The notes under the pieces: model-generated
Database searches by the model: none
Seen by the model: the letters and a program-made list of their open reading frames with translations, nothing else
Told to the model about the DNA's origin: nothing
Assembly (NCBI RefSeq): GCF_032854445.1
Contig: NC_088302.1
Span: 34,195,979-34,259,978, forward strand
DNA length: 64,000 nucleotides
DNA from: Liolophura sinensis
Taxonomy: Eukaryota > Mollusca > Polyplacophora > Chitonida > Chitonidae
Direction of reading: 5' to 3'
Translations under genes and position numbers: made by a program
Shown: positions 50,003-62,940 of the stretch, piece by piece
How positions within the stretch are numbered: the first letter of the stretch is position 1
Layout: the number at the start of each line of letters is the position of its first letter

Positions 50003-53000
50003 GTAAAAACACTATTGATTCTACATCAGTTGGTCTGTTTTTCGTCTTTTATTCATAAACCTGACATCGCTGATAAATTGCAATTGATAGTAACGATCCT
50101 GACAGAAGAAATGCCTACATACGCAATGTCTGGTTCCCTGCTAAGTGCTCGGTGGTTGACTGGCACACACCAAAACTCAGCAATGAGCTGTACGACAATT
50201 ACACACTCCTTAGAACAAAAACTTGGCTGCAGATCTTGCCAACATCCCGACAGGAATAATGGTGCAATGGTGAGTTTATAGTAATCTTTTTTGGAACAAG
50301 TTCTCAATTATGGATCATTGAAGTGATCTACTGGACGAGGCGGAACGTAAGACATGCGAAACGAATATATTCCGAACGAATGAAGTCTTGATAGTGAGCT
50401 GAAGATCCAAACCACCAAGTGTAAATCCATATATTCTTAATTGTCTAACCGTTTCACACCTAAGTGTAAAAGATACTGCCTTGAATAGGATGGGCTTATT
50501 GTTAGTCATTAAGACTGTAAGTTGTAAGTTTTGGGTATGGTGCAGCATCACGTTTTCAACTTCTATGTCTTACCCGCCCAGTGGTTAACAGGAAAGGGGT
50601 ATATATTGTGCAAATAAGGAATGTAAAAGACTCGAGATCCCTTTGGAATTCTTGTATAAATGGAAGCACCATGAACAGTGTGATTAACGTAATAAAACCG
50701 ACATTAGTGTGCCACATTGTTTACCATTTTCTCAACGGCAGAATTTAGGTGTAATGTTTCCTAGACATACGTATGCCGGCCATCTTGTTGGTTATGTCAG
50801 TTATGGATGTGATGGCGTAACAATCTGCACGACTGCGAACTAATGCCCTGGGTACAGCACAAATCATACGGGCATAACCCGACACCGGATGACTGGCGAC
50901 GAGTTCTTAAATGTCACTCCGCCGTGCAGAGACAATGTCAAATGCTGTATGTTAACCGTAAACAAGCAAAGATGGTTTCCGTTTCCCAGATTCTGTTACT
51001 TAACTATCGTATGAGATGTACTGTATAAAGGTCAATTACCTGGGGAAGAACTGTACGTCTGAAATCTCGTGCCTTAGTAAAGGCCATATGTCGTGTACAT
51101 GTACTTCAAAAAGCCCCGGAGGTTATTGGCAATTAGCTGTTAGCACGAAATGCACAACGATACAATCTAAGGAAATGTAACAGCAAGAGCAAACACCACA
51201 AGGGTTTTCCTGTTTAAGCATATGAGCTGATCTTCAATTTCATAATGTATGTACTTAAATATGTTCCGCAAGCCTACGACAAAAAGCACCATTTTTCGTT
51301 AACATATAATTTGGTAACATATTCTCATTTACATAGCTGGTACTTGTTTACTGATCCGGCGGCAAAATCGACTTTCCATTTACATATTGGGCCACTTGTT
51401 TTGACTTACAGATATAGCGGCATGCCTTCAAATAAAAATCTGCCACAGCTCTTAACTTACATATCTGGCTACATATCTTTACTTAAATATCTGGTAACAT
51501 GACTGTACCTGTTGACATTGCTGCACCTAAATCATTAAAATGAATACATTAAATTTTGTTTACACTACACTTTCACATAATCCAGCAGAAGAGTTACTGC
51601 CACGCGATTCAAGTTTATCAATATTTAAGTTTCTGAACAAGTTATATTGAAGTAATCAGAAAACATTCTACGTGGGAATAGAGCCATTATAGGAGTGACA
51701 TATGATTTTGTCGACATTCTATATAGTCTTCTTGGATATTCATTTAGACTACTGGTACACTTTTTCTAGAAGGTTAGATGCAGACATCGTACCATTGGTA
51801 CATGAATGCAGCCTCGTTAAAAACTGTCAGTTGAAAGTCAGCCTTCTTGTTTTTCAAATATGGAACTCCGTATAGATGAATCGGTGTGGATTTAGCTATG
51901 TGTAAGAACGTGTTTCAGGTTTAGATTAGAACCAAGGCAAGATATGGATTCCCAAGAGACAGTACTCCTTAAGGTAAGACAGAAAAACGTGAAAATGTTT
52001 GTGTAATTAAATCCACAGTGCTAACGATATCTGGGTATTGAGAATACAACCGCTTTAACTGATTGCTTGTTTGCTTCATGAATAACCAAACTCTTCTTCC
52101 TTGATGCCCTGTGTGTAGAAAAGACAGCGATTATCTAATTCCGTCGATTATGCTATTGACCGATAATGAAAAAAACAGATGTGATCATTATTTAGCGCTT
52201 ATATAAACTGAAATATAATGGTATAGGCTAAACAACACAACTCGTCCTGGAAAACGAGTGCATTTCAGTTTGGATCACAAAACTATTTCGCTCTGATTTT
52301 CGTGTGAAGTACAGGCTTCGTAGCAGGCAGCAATTCAGGTTTACGCCCTTTATTAGTTTTTCAACGTAGAAGTACAAATCATCATCGAAAAAGTACGCTT
52401 GGATAGAGTTTAGAAGATGTGGCCGTGACTTGGTTTCGATAGAGCGTGATTAAGGATTGATACATACAATGACGACCCCGTGGTGACAGGTGCACTGTGA
52501 GCCTCAGTAGTATGAAAGAAGAGGAACCCTCGGACATTCTACGGCGTTGACTGGAGATGACTCAGCCTCGTTAGATGACCATGTGGAGAGATCAGTAGAC
52601 CTATGGCCTGTCCGCAGTATAACGGATTGTGATCGACAAATTAATCGTGCATAAATGAACTTCCGTTTTGGAGTGCAGGTGTACCATCAACAAAAAGGAA
52701 TAATTATTCTGGTATTCCCATATTTGTGTTCATTAGTAATGGTGTTTTCATTTCGAAATGAAATACACCTACTTAATTTGGGACAATAATTGGACATTTG
52801 ACTATGTGTACGCATTGTTGTGGCAGATTAAACGTTAGATTGTGGCAAGTATGCTATATGCTTTTTACGGTTCCGTATATCAAAGAGTACGTTAGAAGAT
52901 TTTCTTGCGGAAACAGGAACTGACTTTCAATCGTTATAGTAAGCATATAGACTTAAACACAGATAATTCTATCGCTGGTTTGAGGGAAGTTATATAACTG

Positions 53001-54309
53001 ACATATAACGTCTGGTTATTACTAACATACAACTAAATTGGTATAGTCATCAACTACCATCAAGAAATTCTGCGTGTAGTGGTTGATCTATTAATGCGGC
53101 ATTCTGGAAACGAATTCAAAAAACTGAGCTCTGGATGTGTGTCCAAAATATATTAGAACTTTTCATTTACGCCAAAACGGAATCCTACAAATCGGCAAAT
53201 CTTGTCTGATAGAGAGCAAAGCTACTATTAAATCGTATATAGTCCTCCAGAATCCGTTGTGTATATTAATAACTACAGGCGTAATGTTATCCGGCTTCAG
53301 AGACTGGGTACTAGGTGTGGTCGACGGATTAGCCGTCTTTGTTAACAATGAGCCACTTTGATTGTTACATATCAAATCTACACTAAATCTACACTGCAGC
53401 AAAAATATGTCCACATTCATTGGACTTCATCTCAAACTGAGCGGTGGCTACTTACAGTTAAAGCGCCCAAGGTTAGCAAAAATGGACTTTCTAGGTTTTT
53501 TGGGTGAAACGTAATGACATGTACCATTTAATACTGCAGGTTATTCAATAATGCCACACGTGGATTAATACTCAGATTCTCGTTTAAATGAAAAATATTA
53601 CATCTTCATTTTTCTGATTCTTGCTCAACGCCAAACACAAATAAAAATTTGTTGCCTACACATTAGCGTTTGATTTTGAGAACGAAGGAAACGAAGGAAT
53701 CACATGTCTTATATGAGTGGAAGGGGAGAAGTCTTGAACGAAGGTAGGCTGCAGGAGTCCCACGAGACTTGGACTCATTTCTATCACCACACCTCACAAA
53801 GCATGAGAGCGTCCGTATCTACACATTTCCTTTTCTTGGAAAAAAAAAATACCGAGAATGTGCCGCTATGTAAAACTGGTCAAACCTCTTTAGATGAGGA
53901 CTGACAGGGAATTTCCTCTAGGGATGCGCCAGTACACGGCACAGTGTGACACACGCAAAGCTGAACACACCTCTGGTAAAGAGCAACATAATTGAAATCA
54001 GGCAAGTCAGAAGCATGGCTAGCTGAGAATTAAACACCAAAGAAAGAGCACACTAAATATCCTATGCGCTTTGCTTTGAACATATGTTTAAAATTTTCTA
54101 TGCACATCCCTCACAGCTTGTGGACACGCATCAGTCACTTTGTTCTTAGTTTCACAACTGGCTATCTTCACTTCGTGAAAGTCGTATTCAAAAGAGATTC
54201 TATGCTACACAGAAATGCAAAAGATCTCTATGTATAATTGTTATGTTCTTCTAATCAAGAGCTCATTAATTTCTATGGTTTGGTAACCAGATGCAATAAA
54301 ATACTTACA
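50001..54309. repeat. Tandem array, unit 4 (~4.3 kb, the shortest)
   Basis: Landmarks: GTAAAAACACTATTGATTCT at 50003, a diverged TGGAAGCACCATGAACAGTG at 50661, CACGACTGCGAACTAATGCC at 50829, GGACATTCTACGGCGTTGAC at 52532, GTCGACGGATTAGCCGTC near 53320 and ACACGCAAAGC near 53952. I see no SINE insertion in it, which fits its shorter length. Confidence 0.8.
51260..51505. repeat. Degenerate ACTTACATATCTGGC-type short repeat
   Basis: Blocks resembling TTACATATCTGGCTACAT recur at irregular spacing (near 51329, 51378, 51408, 51455 and 51478). They are weakly periodic and may be the remains of a minisatellite. Confidence 0.4.
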
Positions 54310-55564
54310 GGTAAAGACATTACTGATGCCACATCAGTTACGACGAGCTCTTGTTTATTCTGTCGCCCTGGATGTAAGGATGCTGACTGAAGAAATACAT
54401 ATATACTAAATTAATCATGCTTTAGGAAGACTTAGTGCAAACCTTGCAGTGAAGAAGTATTGATTTCGGAATGATCTCATATTGACCCGTTTTTTTTTCA
54501 GCCTACAGCGGCTGTGGTCTGCATTGTACCCTAAATTTATAACCATCATCATGGACTAAGTTCTCTATTATAAATCACAGAACTGACCACTTTGATGAGT
54601 TTGGACGGAAGGCAAAGCGTATACAATCATGAGCAGAAAATTGAACGAGGGAGGTCTTGATAGCACACAAAAGACGCAAGTAATCTGGTATAGAACCCTC
54701 TGATCGCGTATTCTAAACTGTTTAATGATTTGGCACCTACTGGGCTGATTACTAGATAGTAAGTCAGTGACCCTGTTGGTTTGGAGAGTGGTGCAGAACG
54801 ACGGGTTTCGGTTCAATATTTGCAGACTGGCAGTGAATTGTTAATAGCATGCAAGGCTACCGACTGCAACCATGAAGGCTATACCACACTTGGTAAATAA
54901 TCCGATCGAAATTCAAGAAATATTAAGTGCTGCAACTTTTTTAAAAGTGTTAATCTTCGTGACATTGATAACTAGTTATGGCTGACTTAACATAGGTTGC
55001 AATAATGCGTTAAACCATAGTCATTCATTCATGCTACAAATCCCCTGGTTATTTTTGGAGGATGTTATACTGGTTGAGCCATTGCTAGAAATGCGATTCA
55101 CGAAATAAGAGTCAAAATATAGTTCACCACATTTTATTATAGTCAGCCTAACGCCGGAAATTAAGTGTCAATAATATATACATATATACAGCGTCAGCCA
55201 GACATGGCTCCGTCTGTAATAGTCTGTACGACTACAAACTAGTCACCGGGGGACGGCGCAAACAACAGAAACAAAGCCGGAGACCGGATAATTGACGCCT
55301 CTTTAGTTCTTACTTCGGCGGCAGGATTTCCTCTCAAACCTGATACTGTTGAGCCATATAATAATGGTCACCTGGTTCCCTTTGCCATTTACTTCACCAA
55401 CGCATGAGACGTCTAGTATTGAGGTGGATCACATGTGGGAAAATCGTATGTCTGTCAGCTCATGGAGAATCTTGTGCTGTACTAAACGCCATAATTGCCG
55501 GCATTGTCAGAGAATATATTACAGAGATATTGCCACACTCATAAATCGATACCAGTGAAAATAC

Positions 55565-55623
55565 TGGCTGGAGTGAGAGTTGAACTCACAACTTTTGGTG
55601 TCGAGCAGCTGAGTGATCCAGCC
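55565..55623 (-). pseudogene. tRNA-like relic (59 nt), - strand
   Basis: Read on the - strand, GGCTGGA pairs perfectly with TCCAGCC as a 7-bp acceptor stem followed by A. GTGAG-TTCAACT-CTCAC forms a perfect 5-bp T arm with a 7-base loop. The middle is only 27 nt, about 14 too short for a normal D arm plus anticodon arm. It could be a deleted tRNA pseudogene, a SINE head, or a nuclear copy of a mitochondrial tRNA. Confidence 0.45.
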
Positions 55624-57449
55624 AAATAGGTATGACATGCTTCTTATAGTTTACTTATATGCGGTGAATGATTTTTAACAAAGACAAACAGCATTGTACA
55701 ATATTAAAATGTTCTTAGAGATGACTCAGTGTTTCAAAAGCAAGTTGCCGTCATCGATTAAATGTAGTGAGTTCGACATTCAATCCAGTCAGCATTTTCG
55801 CGGGTCTCAATTTATCAGTGTCACAAAGACTATACATTTGTCCTGTAAAGCCCTGGAGGATAGTGGTTATTTAGTGAACAAAAGCTGCCAAAAAATGTAA
55901 CACCTAAAGCAAACACTAAAAGGGCGTACATGATAAAACATAACGTCTTGACTTGCTGGTAAAACCACAGCACATTAGTAATCTATTCAACGATTATAAA
56001 AATAGATATTAAATATTTGCATACTCCCTACAACAGAATATACTCTTATGTAACCCGTAAGGAGAATTACTGTTACATTATGTACTTTGTGGTATTGGTA
56101 TCCATGATACTGATATGCAACACTTGTTAATAACGGTTAATTGAATGTAATCATTTATTCATATCTGTAAATCAATATGGGTGGAAGATCGTCGATTCAC
56201 CAACGCGTTTCTATTTTGGACAAGAATCAAGGCAGAACACGTGGAATCCCAAGAGATGTTACCAATTAAGGTAACACAGAAAAACGTGGAAATGATCGTG
56301 CAAATCCAGAGAATACAAACACCTTAACTGATTGCTTATTTGCTTCATGAATAACCAAATTCTTCTTCCTTGATGTGTGTAAAAAAAGCGTTGATTCTGA
56401 AAATACTGTGTGGTGGACTATGTCTGTGAGTTCAAATCTTTTTGTCAACGCCTGTCAATGAACATCTGTTGCACATCCGAGGATATAAATGTCAATACAT
56501 GGTCAACATCAGGTAACAAAAATGAAAGTAATTATTGTAGGCAATACATGAATACTCGTCACCAATTCTAAATTTCAAGAGAGTCGATGCATTTTTTATT
56601 CGCACTTTATTTCAAATAGCGTTGCCTGATGAAATAAAAAGGAGTTGTTTACTTGTTTTCTTTAACATTTTGATATACCGAAATATGAGGGTTACGACAC
56701 TTTAAACAAGACAACCCGTCGAGAAAAACAAATTCGACTCAGTTTTGGTCATGCGAATATTCCTGTTTTCAAACGTTCTGAGTAGAGCACTGAGAGCTGC
56801 AATTAAAGGAGCGTGCTGTGGTTAGTTATTCGGGAGAATGTGACAAAACGTCATTGAAATCGAAAAAGTTACTTTGCTCTGGCGTGATAAGAAGCGGGAG
56901 TGACCTTGTCTTAACAGAGCGTACTTCTGGATTGATACACACTGCATTGGCAAGCACACTTTGGACCTAGAATAAAAGAAGCGGATCCCGCTGGCATTCC
57001 ATGGCGTCATCCGTGGGTCTTTGTGCGTCTTTCCTTACAGAAAATCCCATTCTCCATTGATGTGCATGTCAAAACACATATAAATTAACGAAGAAGAAAA
57101 ACGGATGCTTCTTTAGTGATCTGGAATGTGGTGTCAATCAGTAGGTTCTGTCCGGTCAAACCGCCGCCCGAACAGGCCGTATGCCTTAGATTCTTCATGT
57201 GAACATGTGGGAACGATTGACCAACCTACAACCTATGATAGGTATTGGGACAATAGTTATTCTGGTATTCCCTTATCCTATATAAACAGCTGCCCATGGA
57301 AAATATGCCGACTTGATGGCTGCATCTGTCTTATGTACATTTTTATGTTTGTGTCTGAGGAGACTGAAGAAGTAAAACTTATACACAAAACACACCATTA
57401 ATATAAGTAACATAAGTGTATCTCACCATCGACTTCAAATACTAAAAAC

Positions 57450-57589
57450 GTCTCCCAACAACCTGCCGAAGGTCGTGGGTTTCTTCCGGGCTCTGTCCGG
57501 TTTCCTCCCACCATAATGCTGGCCGCCGTCGAATGAGTGAAATATTCTTGAGTACGGCGTAAAACACGAATCAAAAAAATAAATAAATA
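57450..57589 (+). mobile_element. SINE-A, + strand, 5'-truncated
   Basis: CAACAACCTGCCGAAGGTCG, GGTTTCCTCCCACCATAATG, CTGGCCGCCGTCGAATGAGT and GAGTACGGCGTAAAACACG with an A-rich (AAAT)n tail. The head is absent. Confidence 0.92.
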
Positions 57590-58786
57590 TAAATATCAAA
57601 TACGAAACATTTACTCAGTTACTTGTACGATGATCGATCTTTCGTCATTTGAATGTAGCTCAGTGCACTTGTGCCAGAGAACCCCTTGAGAGCGGAAAGT
57701 TTGTTATATGGTTTCAGGTGTATTTTCTTCAATTCACTCAATATATCTCAGGCTTTAATTGTTCTTATGAACAAATGAGCATGTTTCAAAATTGTCGTAA
57801 TATCATCAAGAAACATATTTTGTGTATATGGATTGATCTATGAATGCAACATACTCAAGCAAATAAACAAAACATAATTCTGGGTGTGTGTATAGTCAGG
57901 AGTTTAGGAAAACTCCAACCTCTCCTGCTAAAGCCGGGTTCACACATACGATTTGTCGTATCGTCTCGTTGAATAGGATAAGTGGAATGAACCTAGCGGA
58001 AGTCTATTCCGTAAGCCACGTTCAAACGATGCGGTTGGACTATGTTTGCTCGACTAGATATAGTCGAGTTGATATGGACGACGGATTTGGCGTATTTGTT
58101 AACAATGGGGTTCTGTGGTGAATCGGCTATATCATACGGAAATTTCGTGCAAGCTGAGCAAACTGTATGAATCTGTACGGTGACTTTTGTTGTTGACTGT
58201 AGGGAAAGTGTTTGGTTCCTTATAACCTCCTAGTGTCTCTTAGTACTGCTCGTTATTTAATAACGCCACACATGGATCGGTATGCAAATGTACTTTTGTA
58301 TAAAAATATTCTGTACTTGTTTGGATTTTACATAAACAAGGATCTTTCATCTACACAGTGTATTTTTGGGTGAAAGAAACCGAGGTAAACCATCGAATCT
58401 TGATAAATTACTGACTAAAGCGACGGGCACACTCACGGACTATTTATTCTAGGCAAGAGGTTTTCAACTTAAGTGAAGTCATATCATTTAAGATATTTTA
58501 TACAAGATACCCCAAAAATCTATATAGACTTTACTCCATTTTTATCCATGGTACATTTTTTAATTCGATAGAAGTTAAGTTTAAAGTTCAGTTATTTAAT
58601 TGATACAATTAGTTCAATTATAATAATACCAATCAATATACCTCTCATGGAGAGCGATACAGGGGGTTGTAGGCAACATTTGACATACTTACATCTTTAC
58701 ACGTCAGTTTTATGAGTTAATTATATATGGTCTTTTGTTTTAATATATAAATAGAAGTGGTTAAAAAAGGAAACATAAATCATCTA

Positions 58787-58860
58787 TGGCGCATGACTGG
58801 GATTCGAACTCTAGCCAACTGTGTATTCTATACCACAGTTAACCGCTGAGTGTGCTTTCA
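58787..58860 (-). other. tRNA-like sequence with pol III boxes, - strand
   Basis: On the - strand a B-box GAGTTCGAATCCC (58799-58811 on +) lies about 30 bases after an A-box-like CTCAGCGGTTAACTGTGG. The T stem does not pair well, so an active tRNA gene is unlikely. It is probably the head of a SINE or a tRNA relic. Confidence 0.4.
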
Positions 58861-59376
58861 GTCCTTTAGTATCACCCACTTATCAAGAGTAAGGTCTTCT
58901 TTACAATTCCAAAGGTCAAATCGATGTTTTGTTCTAACATTTTCAATTGTCGAAAGCTCAAATTTGGTTGATCAAATTCTAAAATTATATTCATTCTGCA
59001 CGGGCTACACAGCACTATGTGGGTGCACAACATGAATTTTGAATAGGACGTAAGCACTTTCATATTTGAATTTCTAATCTGATGAGGACAAGTATAATAT
59101 TTACAGTGTGTGCAATACATACCGGCTTTACATATTGAATATTTGATATGGGCGATGTCTGTTAACAATAAACAACTTCGATTCATAGTCTATATCAAAC
59201 TACGATTTCCTGCCGGAGGGCAAATATCTAGAAAAATATTTCCCCACAAATTCATGGTCGTCTTAAACTGGAGAGTGTACAGTGCCTGACACACTGAGGA
59301 ATTCATTTAATCAAAGTCGTACAAGAAATTTCGGAGAAGAATGCGCTCGTAGTGTTTGGTTCCGTTTTCCCTGAAC

Positions 59377-59481
59377 TGGCACTAGAGACCTTCAATTAGA
59401 AGATACAAGTTCAACTTGGAACTTGTGTCCAGAAGTTACATTTTAAAACTCGTAACTTCTAACTAAAGGTCTCTATTGGCA
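59377..59481. repeat. Long imperfect palindrome (105 bp)
   Basis: TGGCACTAGAGACCTTCAAT at the left pairs with the reverse complement of CTAAAGGTCTCTATTGGCA at the right, with few mismatches, and the arms run on into AGAAG/CTTCT. Inside lie smaller hairpins: AAGTTCAACTTGGAACTT, and AGAAGTTAC with GTAACTTCT. It has the form of a hairpin or a small MITE-like element; no clear target-site duplication is seen. Confidence 0.7.
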
Positions 59482-59505
59482 TTTAGAAACGTCGCCAGAG
59501 ATAGA

Positions 59506-59770
59506 AAAACCAGAGCAGCGACGACAGTGTGAAATACGTCCTCTTGTCAGTTTACCTCACCTGGGGCTTTACTCTAAAGGTGCAGGTACACGCTTAAATA
59601 CCAGCAAAATACACGACCCGCAGCATCATGGATTAAGGAGAATTAGGAAAAATTAGAAAAAAGAAAAGTGTAGAGATGTTAATTGTTATTTATTAAGACA
59701 TCACTGGTCTAGAATTACACAAAATGCTATGCTGTTATCACATTTAACAGACAAACTTGTCGCTGGACAA
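59506..59770 (+). repeat. Copy of the GAGCAGCGACGACAG dispersed repeat
   Basis: It starts AAAACCAGAGCAGCGACGAC like the copy at 10125, and shares TTTACCTCAC, CATCACTGGTCTAGAAT, TGCTATGCTGTTATCACATT and the order of blocks. It is about 45 bp longer than the intronic copy. Confidence 0.7.
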
Positions 59771-59882
59771 CTACGGTCCATCTCCTTGGAATATATATTG
59801 TCTGACAGTAAGTACCCCCTGGGTTAACTCCGCACACAACAGCGAGTGACGCACGCAAGTCTTTGTCTACCGTGTCTTGTCA

Positions 59883-60275
59883 AGACGTATACAAGTATAG
59901 CAACATGACGGAAATCGGATCACTTCTATTCAAAGCCTTATCGCCTGGGTAAGAAATAGACACCCAAGACGGAACACTCTGGAGTAAACATAATATCTGA
60001 CGAAATACAAGTAGTAGAAGTATAGCTCAGACTTAACAGTTTTCATAACCTTTTCAGTTCCCAGACAAATTCAGACAATGGCTTTCTATATCCATGTATG
60101 ATACATCATCGGGGTATTCCTTGGTTTGGGCATTCTTTGAAAGTTTACAGATGTTTCCAAGATGTTCAGAGCCTAATATCTCTGCATGTATTTATGCACA
60201 TTACATTTGATTAAGCTGACTTCAAACGCGTATTTCGTGTGCTCATTACCAGCTAGGTTTATAGCGGGTTTCTTG
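59883..60275. repeat. Array landmark segment F (copy at 59.9 kb)
   Basis: AGACGTATACAAGTATAGCA, GAAATAGACACCCAAGACGG, ATCTGACGAAATACAAGTAG, CATAACCTTTTCAGTTCCCA and ATGTATTTATGCACATTAC match 63546-63942 along their length. The left ~100 bases also match 38376, 44777 and 53970 in the earlier units. Confidence 0.85.
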
Positions 60276-62211
60276 TGGTTTGTGTTAAAAGTTGTTTTAG
60301 AAATTGGGCTTGCGAACGTCCAGTTTGGTTGACAGTTGGTGTGCGAATGTCTGTTTCGACGTGTAGATCTAAACTTCGATCATTATTTACATACATCCTT
60401 CTGCCGTAAACATGTCGACTGCCCAACAAAAACATTGTTTCACTGATCCACAATGGCGGCACAGACTGACGAAACAACCCACAAACGGCTTGTATGGCAC
60501 TACTTTGCCCCAAAAGTGCTTCTAAAATTTGTTGTAGGTAAAAGAATCAAGACGTAGTACTTTTCGGGTGTCTTTGATTGGCCACATGACGTGCATGTGT
60601 GTGTTTTCGTGGTAAAAGACCCTTTGCAACCAGCTGGGAAATTGATAGTCAACCTGCTCACAGTGACAGAACTTCCGTGGAATGACGCAAGGGCTTCCCA
60701 CGTAACAAGTTTTGTCTTACGAATTAAACCGTGAATATCTGAAAGTGCCTTTAATAGACACTTTTTACGAACTTAAGCTGACAAACAATTTTTTTTTTGG
60801 CAAAACAAAAAGTATAAATCGCATCACTCCAATTATTAACAAATATGATCTTCAATAATTGTATCTCATATTCGTGTAAATTTTACTTGTTCTTCTGCAT
60901 GAAAAAATACACCTCACTGCTGCTGATTTCCTATTTAGTTGTAAGGGGTCCTTTCATTCATGTACTGATTCCCCTAAAATTATTCATTCCCCTAAACCTT
61001 TATTTACATATTTGTAGCATCGCTGAAAACTGTTGACTGCTTCCGTCCTATTTATATACTTTATATACTTAGTACTTTAGTGGTTTGTGCTAAACACCTT
61101 TTCCGGAAGTAGCCTTGCGATTATTTTGACCGTTTGGTTGACAGCTGGTGTAAGAATGTCTCTTTCGACGCAGAGACTCGGGCCTCGAAGCTAAACATGA
61201 CAGTCCTGAACACTTTTGCATCTCGTTAGCCTTTCTAATATCTCGATCTTGATGGTTCTCAAGACAAGAGAACAGCGTGTGTTCATGGCAACGTCAACGT
61301 GACCTTTCTCGGTCTATACTTTCTCCGGCCACCCGTGTGCTATTTATGTCAAGACTGTATGCTCTTTTGAGCCAGCAGAGACGTTGAGGAGAGAAGTGTG
61401 ACCAAGCAATCAGAGGTGATAACAGTTAGAGGACTGAAGTTGAAATGAACCAAAAGCTATATGTAAAACATCTGTTATGCTTTCTTCTTCACCATTCTAA
61501 ATATTTAACAGCTCTGTAAACGAACTTCAAGGTTTTCTCGAATTATGTTTGCTGACTTGTGCAGTTATTGGATTTCTTTTCCTTTCCTTCTTGTCCAACG
61601 TATACCGAGTAATGAATGTGAAAGCATAGTCATGTAAAGGTTAGGAAACAGCGTAAAGCGTGGCCATATCTTAACGTTCACCTGACAAACCCGAGGACAC
61701 ATAAACGTAACGGAACAGACAGGCGCAGGTTCGAACTTGCGGAATATTTGGCCAAAGGGTAGTGGAATTCCTATTACAGGTATGAGTCCGGCAGGACATC
61801 GACGGTCCTGAATTAAGGAAGTCTTCACATGTTCTTAATTCCCAACAGTCTTGAGTGCATAATTTCTGTTGGTACAATGTCTGAATTCTGTGGTATTTGC
61901 AGTCAGCGAGTGGAATGCCACAAGCCAAACAATGCTCTAAAGAATAAAATTGCGGATAACAGGTGAGCTTTACAACGTGTCTTCCTTTAGTCGATCCACC
62001 ATGAGCCATAAGAGCAACGCTTCCCTCACCTTAATGGTCCGTTTAGCCGTTTGAGCCTTGTACTGGTCACAATGGCAATTCTGCCGAACAAAGCGAGGTG
62101 ATATAAAATCATGTCTATGTTAAGTTTATTTACCTTGGTTTATCTTGTACTGCCTTGGAAGTTGTCTGCCAGTTAGAGTAAGTATTGTGATTATCATCTC
62201 GCCTAACATCT
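60276..62211. other. Right flank of the array, no gene recognised
   Basis: It contains two copies of the segment around GTTTGGTTGACAG (60275-60380 and 61078-61185), which also occurs in units 1 and 2 near 35660 and 41045. The rest shows no exon or known repeat. Confidence 0.55.
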
Positions 62212-62349
62212 ATATCAGGGCCAGGGACAAGAGAGCATGGAGTATATCATATTATCTGTAGCCCCGAGGGTCAAAGGGGTCATTTTAGTATTCCGGCCTT
62301 CTCCGGGTGTAACCAAGGTTGTAGCTGGTAGTGTCTGTCTTCTCCCCAG

Positions 62350-62410
62350 GTGAGTTTTAAGCAGCTACCAGACGGACTGATGCCCTTGATTGATTCCAGT
62401 TTGTATCCCA
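62350..62410 (+). CDS. Candidate internal exon of an unidentified gene
   Basis: A strong acceptor (TGTCTGTCTTCTCCCCAG) and an excellent donor (CCCA|GTAAGT) enclose 61 nt, open in one frame: VSFKQLPDGLMPLIDSSLYP plus one base. A second 61-nt stretch at 62648-62708 (acceptor CCTTTGCAG, donor ATG|GTGAGT) continues in matching phase with a hydrophobic sequence. I recognise neither. The second lies inside a local duplication and may be chance, so the pair is a weak gene candidate. Confidence 0.25.
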
Positions 62411-62435
62411 GTAAGTAAAGCTACAGAAAACATGC

Positions 62436-62940
62436 AAAACTGATCACATAAACCTAAATTAAATCTCGATTAATTTGTGACATTGCTTAACATTTGAATC
62501 CAACTCAGTCAATGCGTCTAGGCGAGCGATAAGAAATCTCTTCAGCTTAGCCTCCCCTGATAAGTCCACCTTTACTCTGTCATAAGAGAAACTTCAATTA
62601 TAGAGCAACTAAAATTGAATGATGTCGCGCCTGCTTGACCTTTGCAGTCTACATCTGTGTTATGGGCTTTATAATACAAGTGTTTTTGTGTTCACTAGAA
62701 TACGAATGGTGAGTTTGTGGTTCAGATGGCACACCGATCACATAAACCTTAATCAAATATCGTATAATTTGAGATTTGGTTTAGCCTCCGTCTTTACTTC
62801 CGCCTTTACTTTGTCATGGGAGCCTCTTTAATTACATAGCAGCAAATATTAAATGATACTTGTCAGGTTGACCTTGGAATCTTGTTGTGTCTATGAAAGA
62901 ACAAATGGCGAGGTTTTTACTGGGGAAAAGATATCCCATC
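62436..62940. repeat. Local tandem duplication, two units of ~290 bp
   Basis: GATCACATAAACCTAAATTA (62441) matches GATCACATAAACCTTAATCA (62733). CACCTTTACTCTGTCATAAG (62566) matches CGCCTTTACTTTGTCATGGG (62801). GCTTGACCTTTGCAGTC (62632) matches GGTTGACCTTGGAATC (62867). The copies are diverged and differ by indels. Confidence 0.8.

Larger units (their letters stand above)
54310..59880. repeat. Tandem array, unit 5 (~5.5 kb)
   Basis: Landmarks: GTAAAGACATTACTGATGCC at 54311, TGTACGACTACAAACTAGTC at 55223, GGCATTCCATGGCGTCATCC at 56993, TATGGACGACGG at 58074, and a second copy of the TTTGATATGGGCGATG segment near 59150. It holds a tRNA-like relic (55565-55623), a SINE-A fragment (57450-57589), a second tRNA-like piece (58787-58860), a long hairpin (59377-59481) and a dispersed repeat copy (59506-59770). 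Confidence 0.75.

Noticed and set aside
58075-58121. Short frames reading MDDGFGVFVNN and similar words in four units
   Set aside because: The words are alike because the DNA is homologous between units (GACGACGG segment). The frames end a few codons later in most copies, so no coding claim is made.
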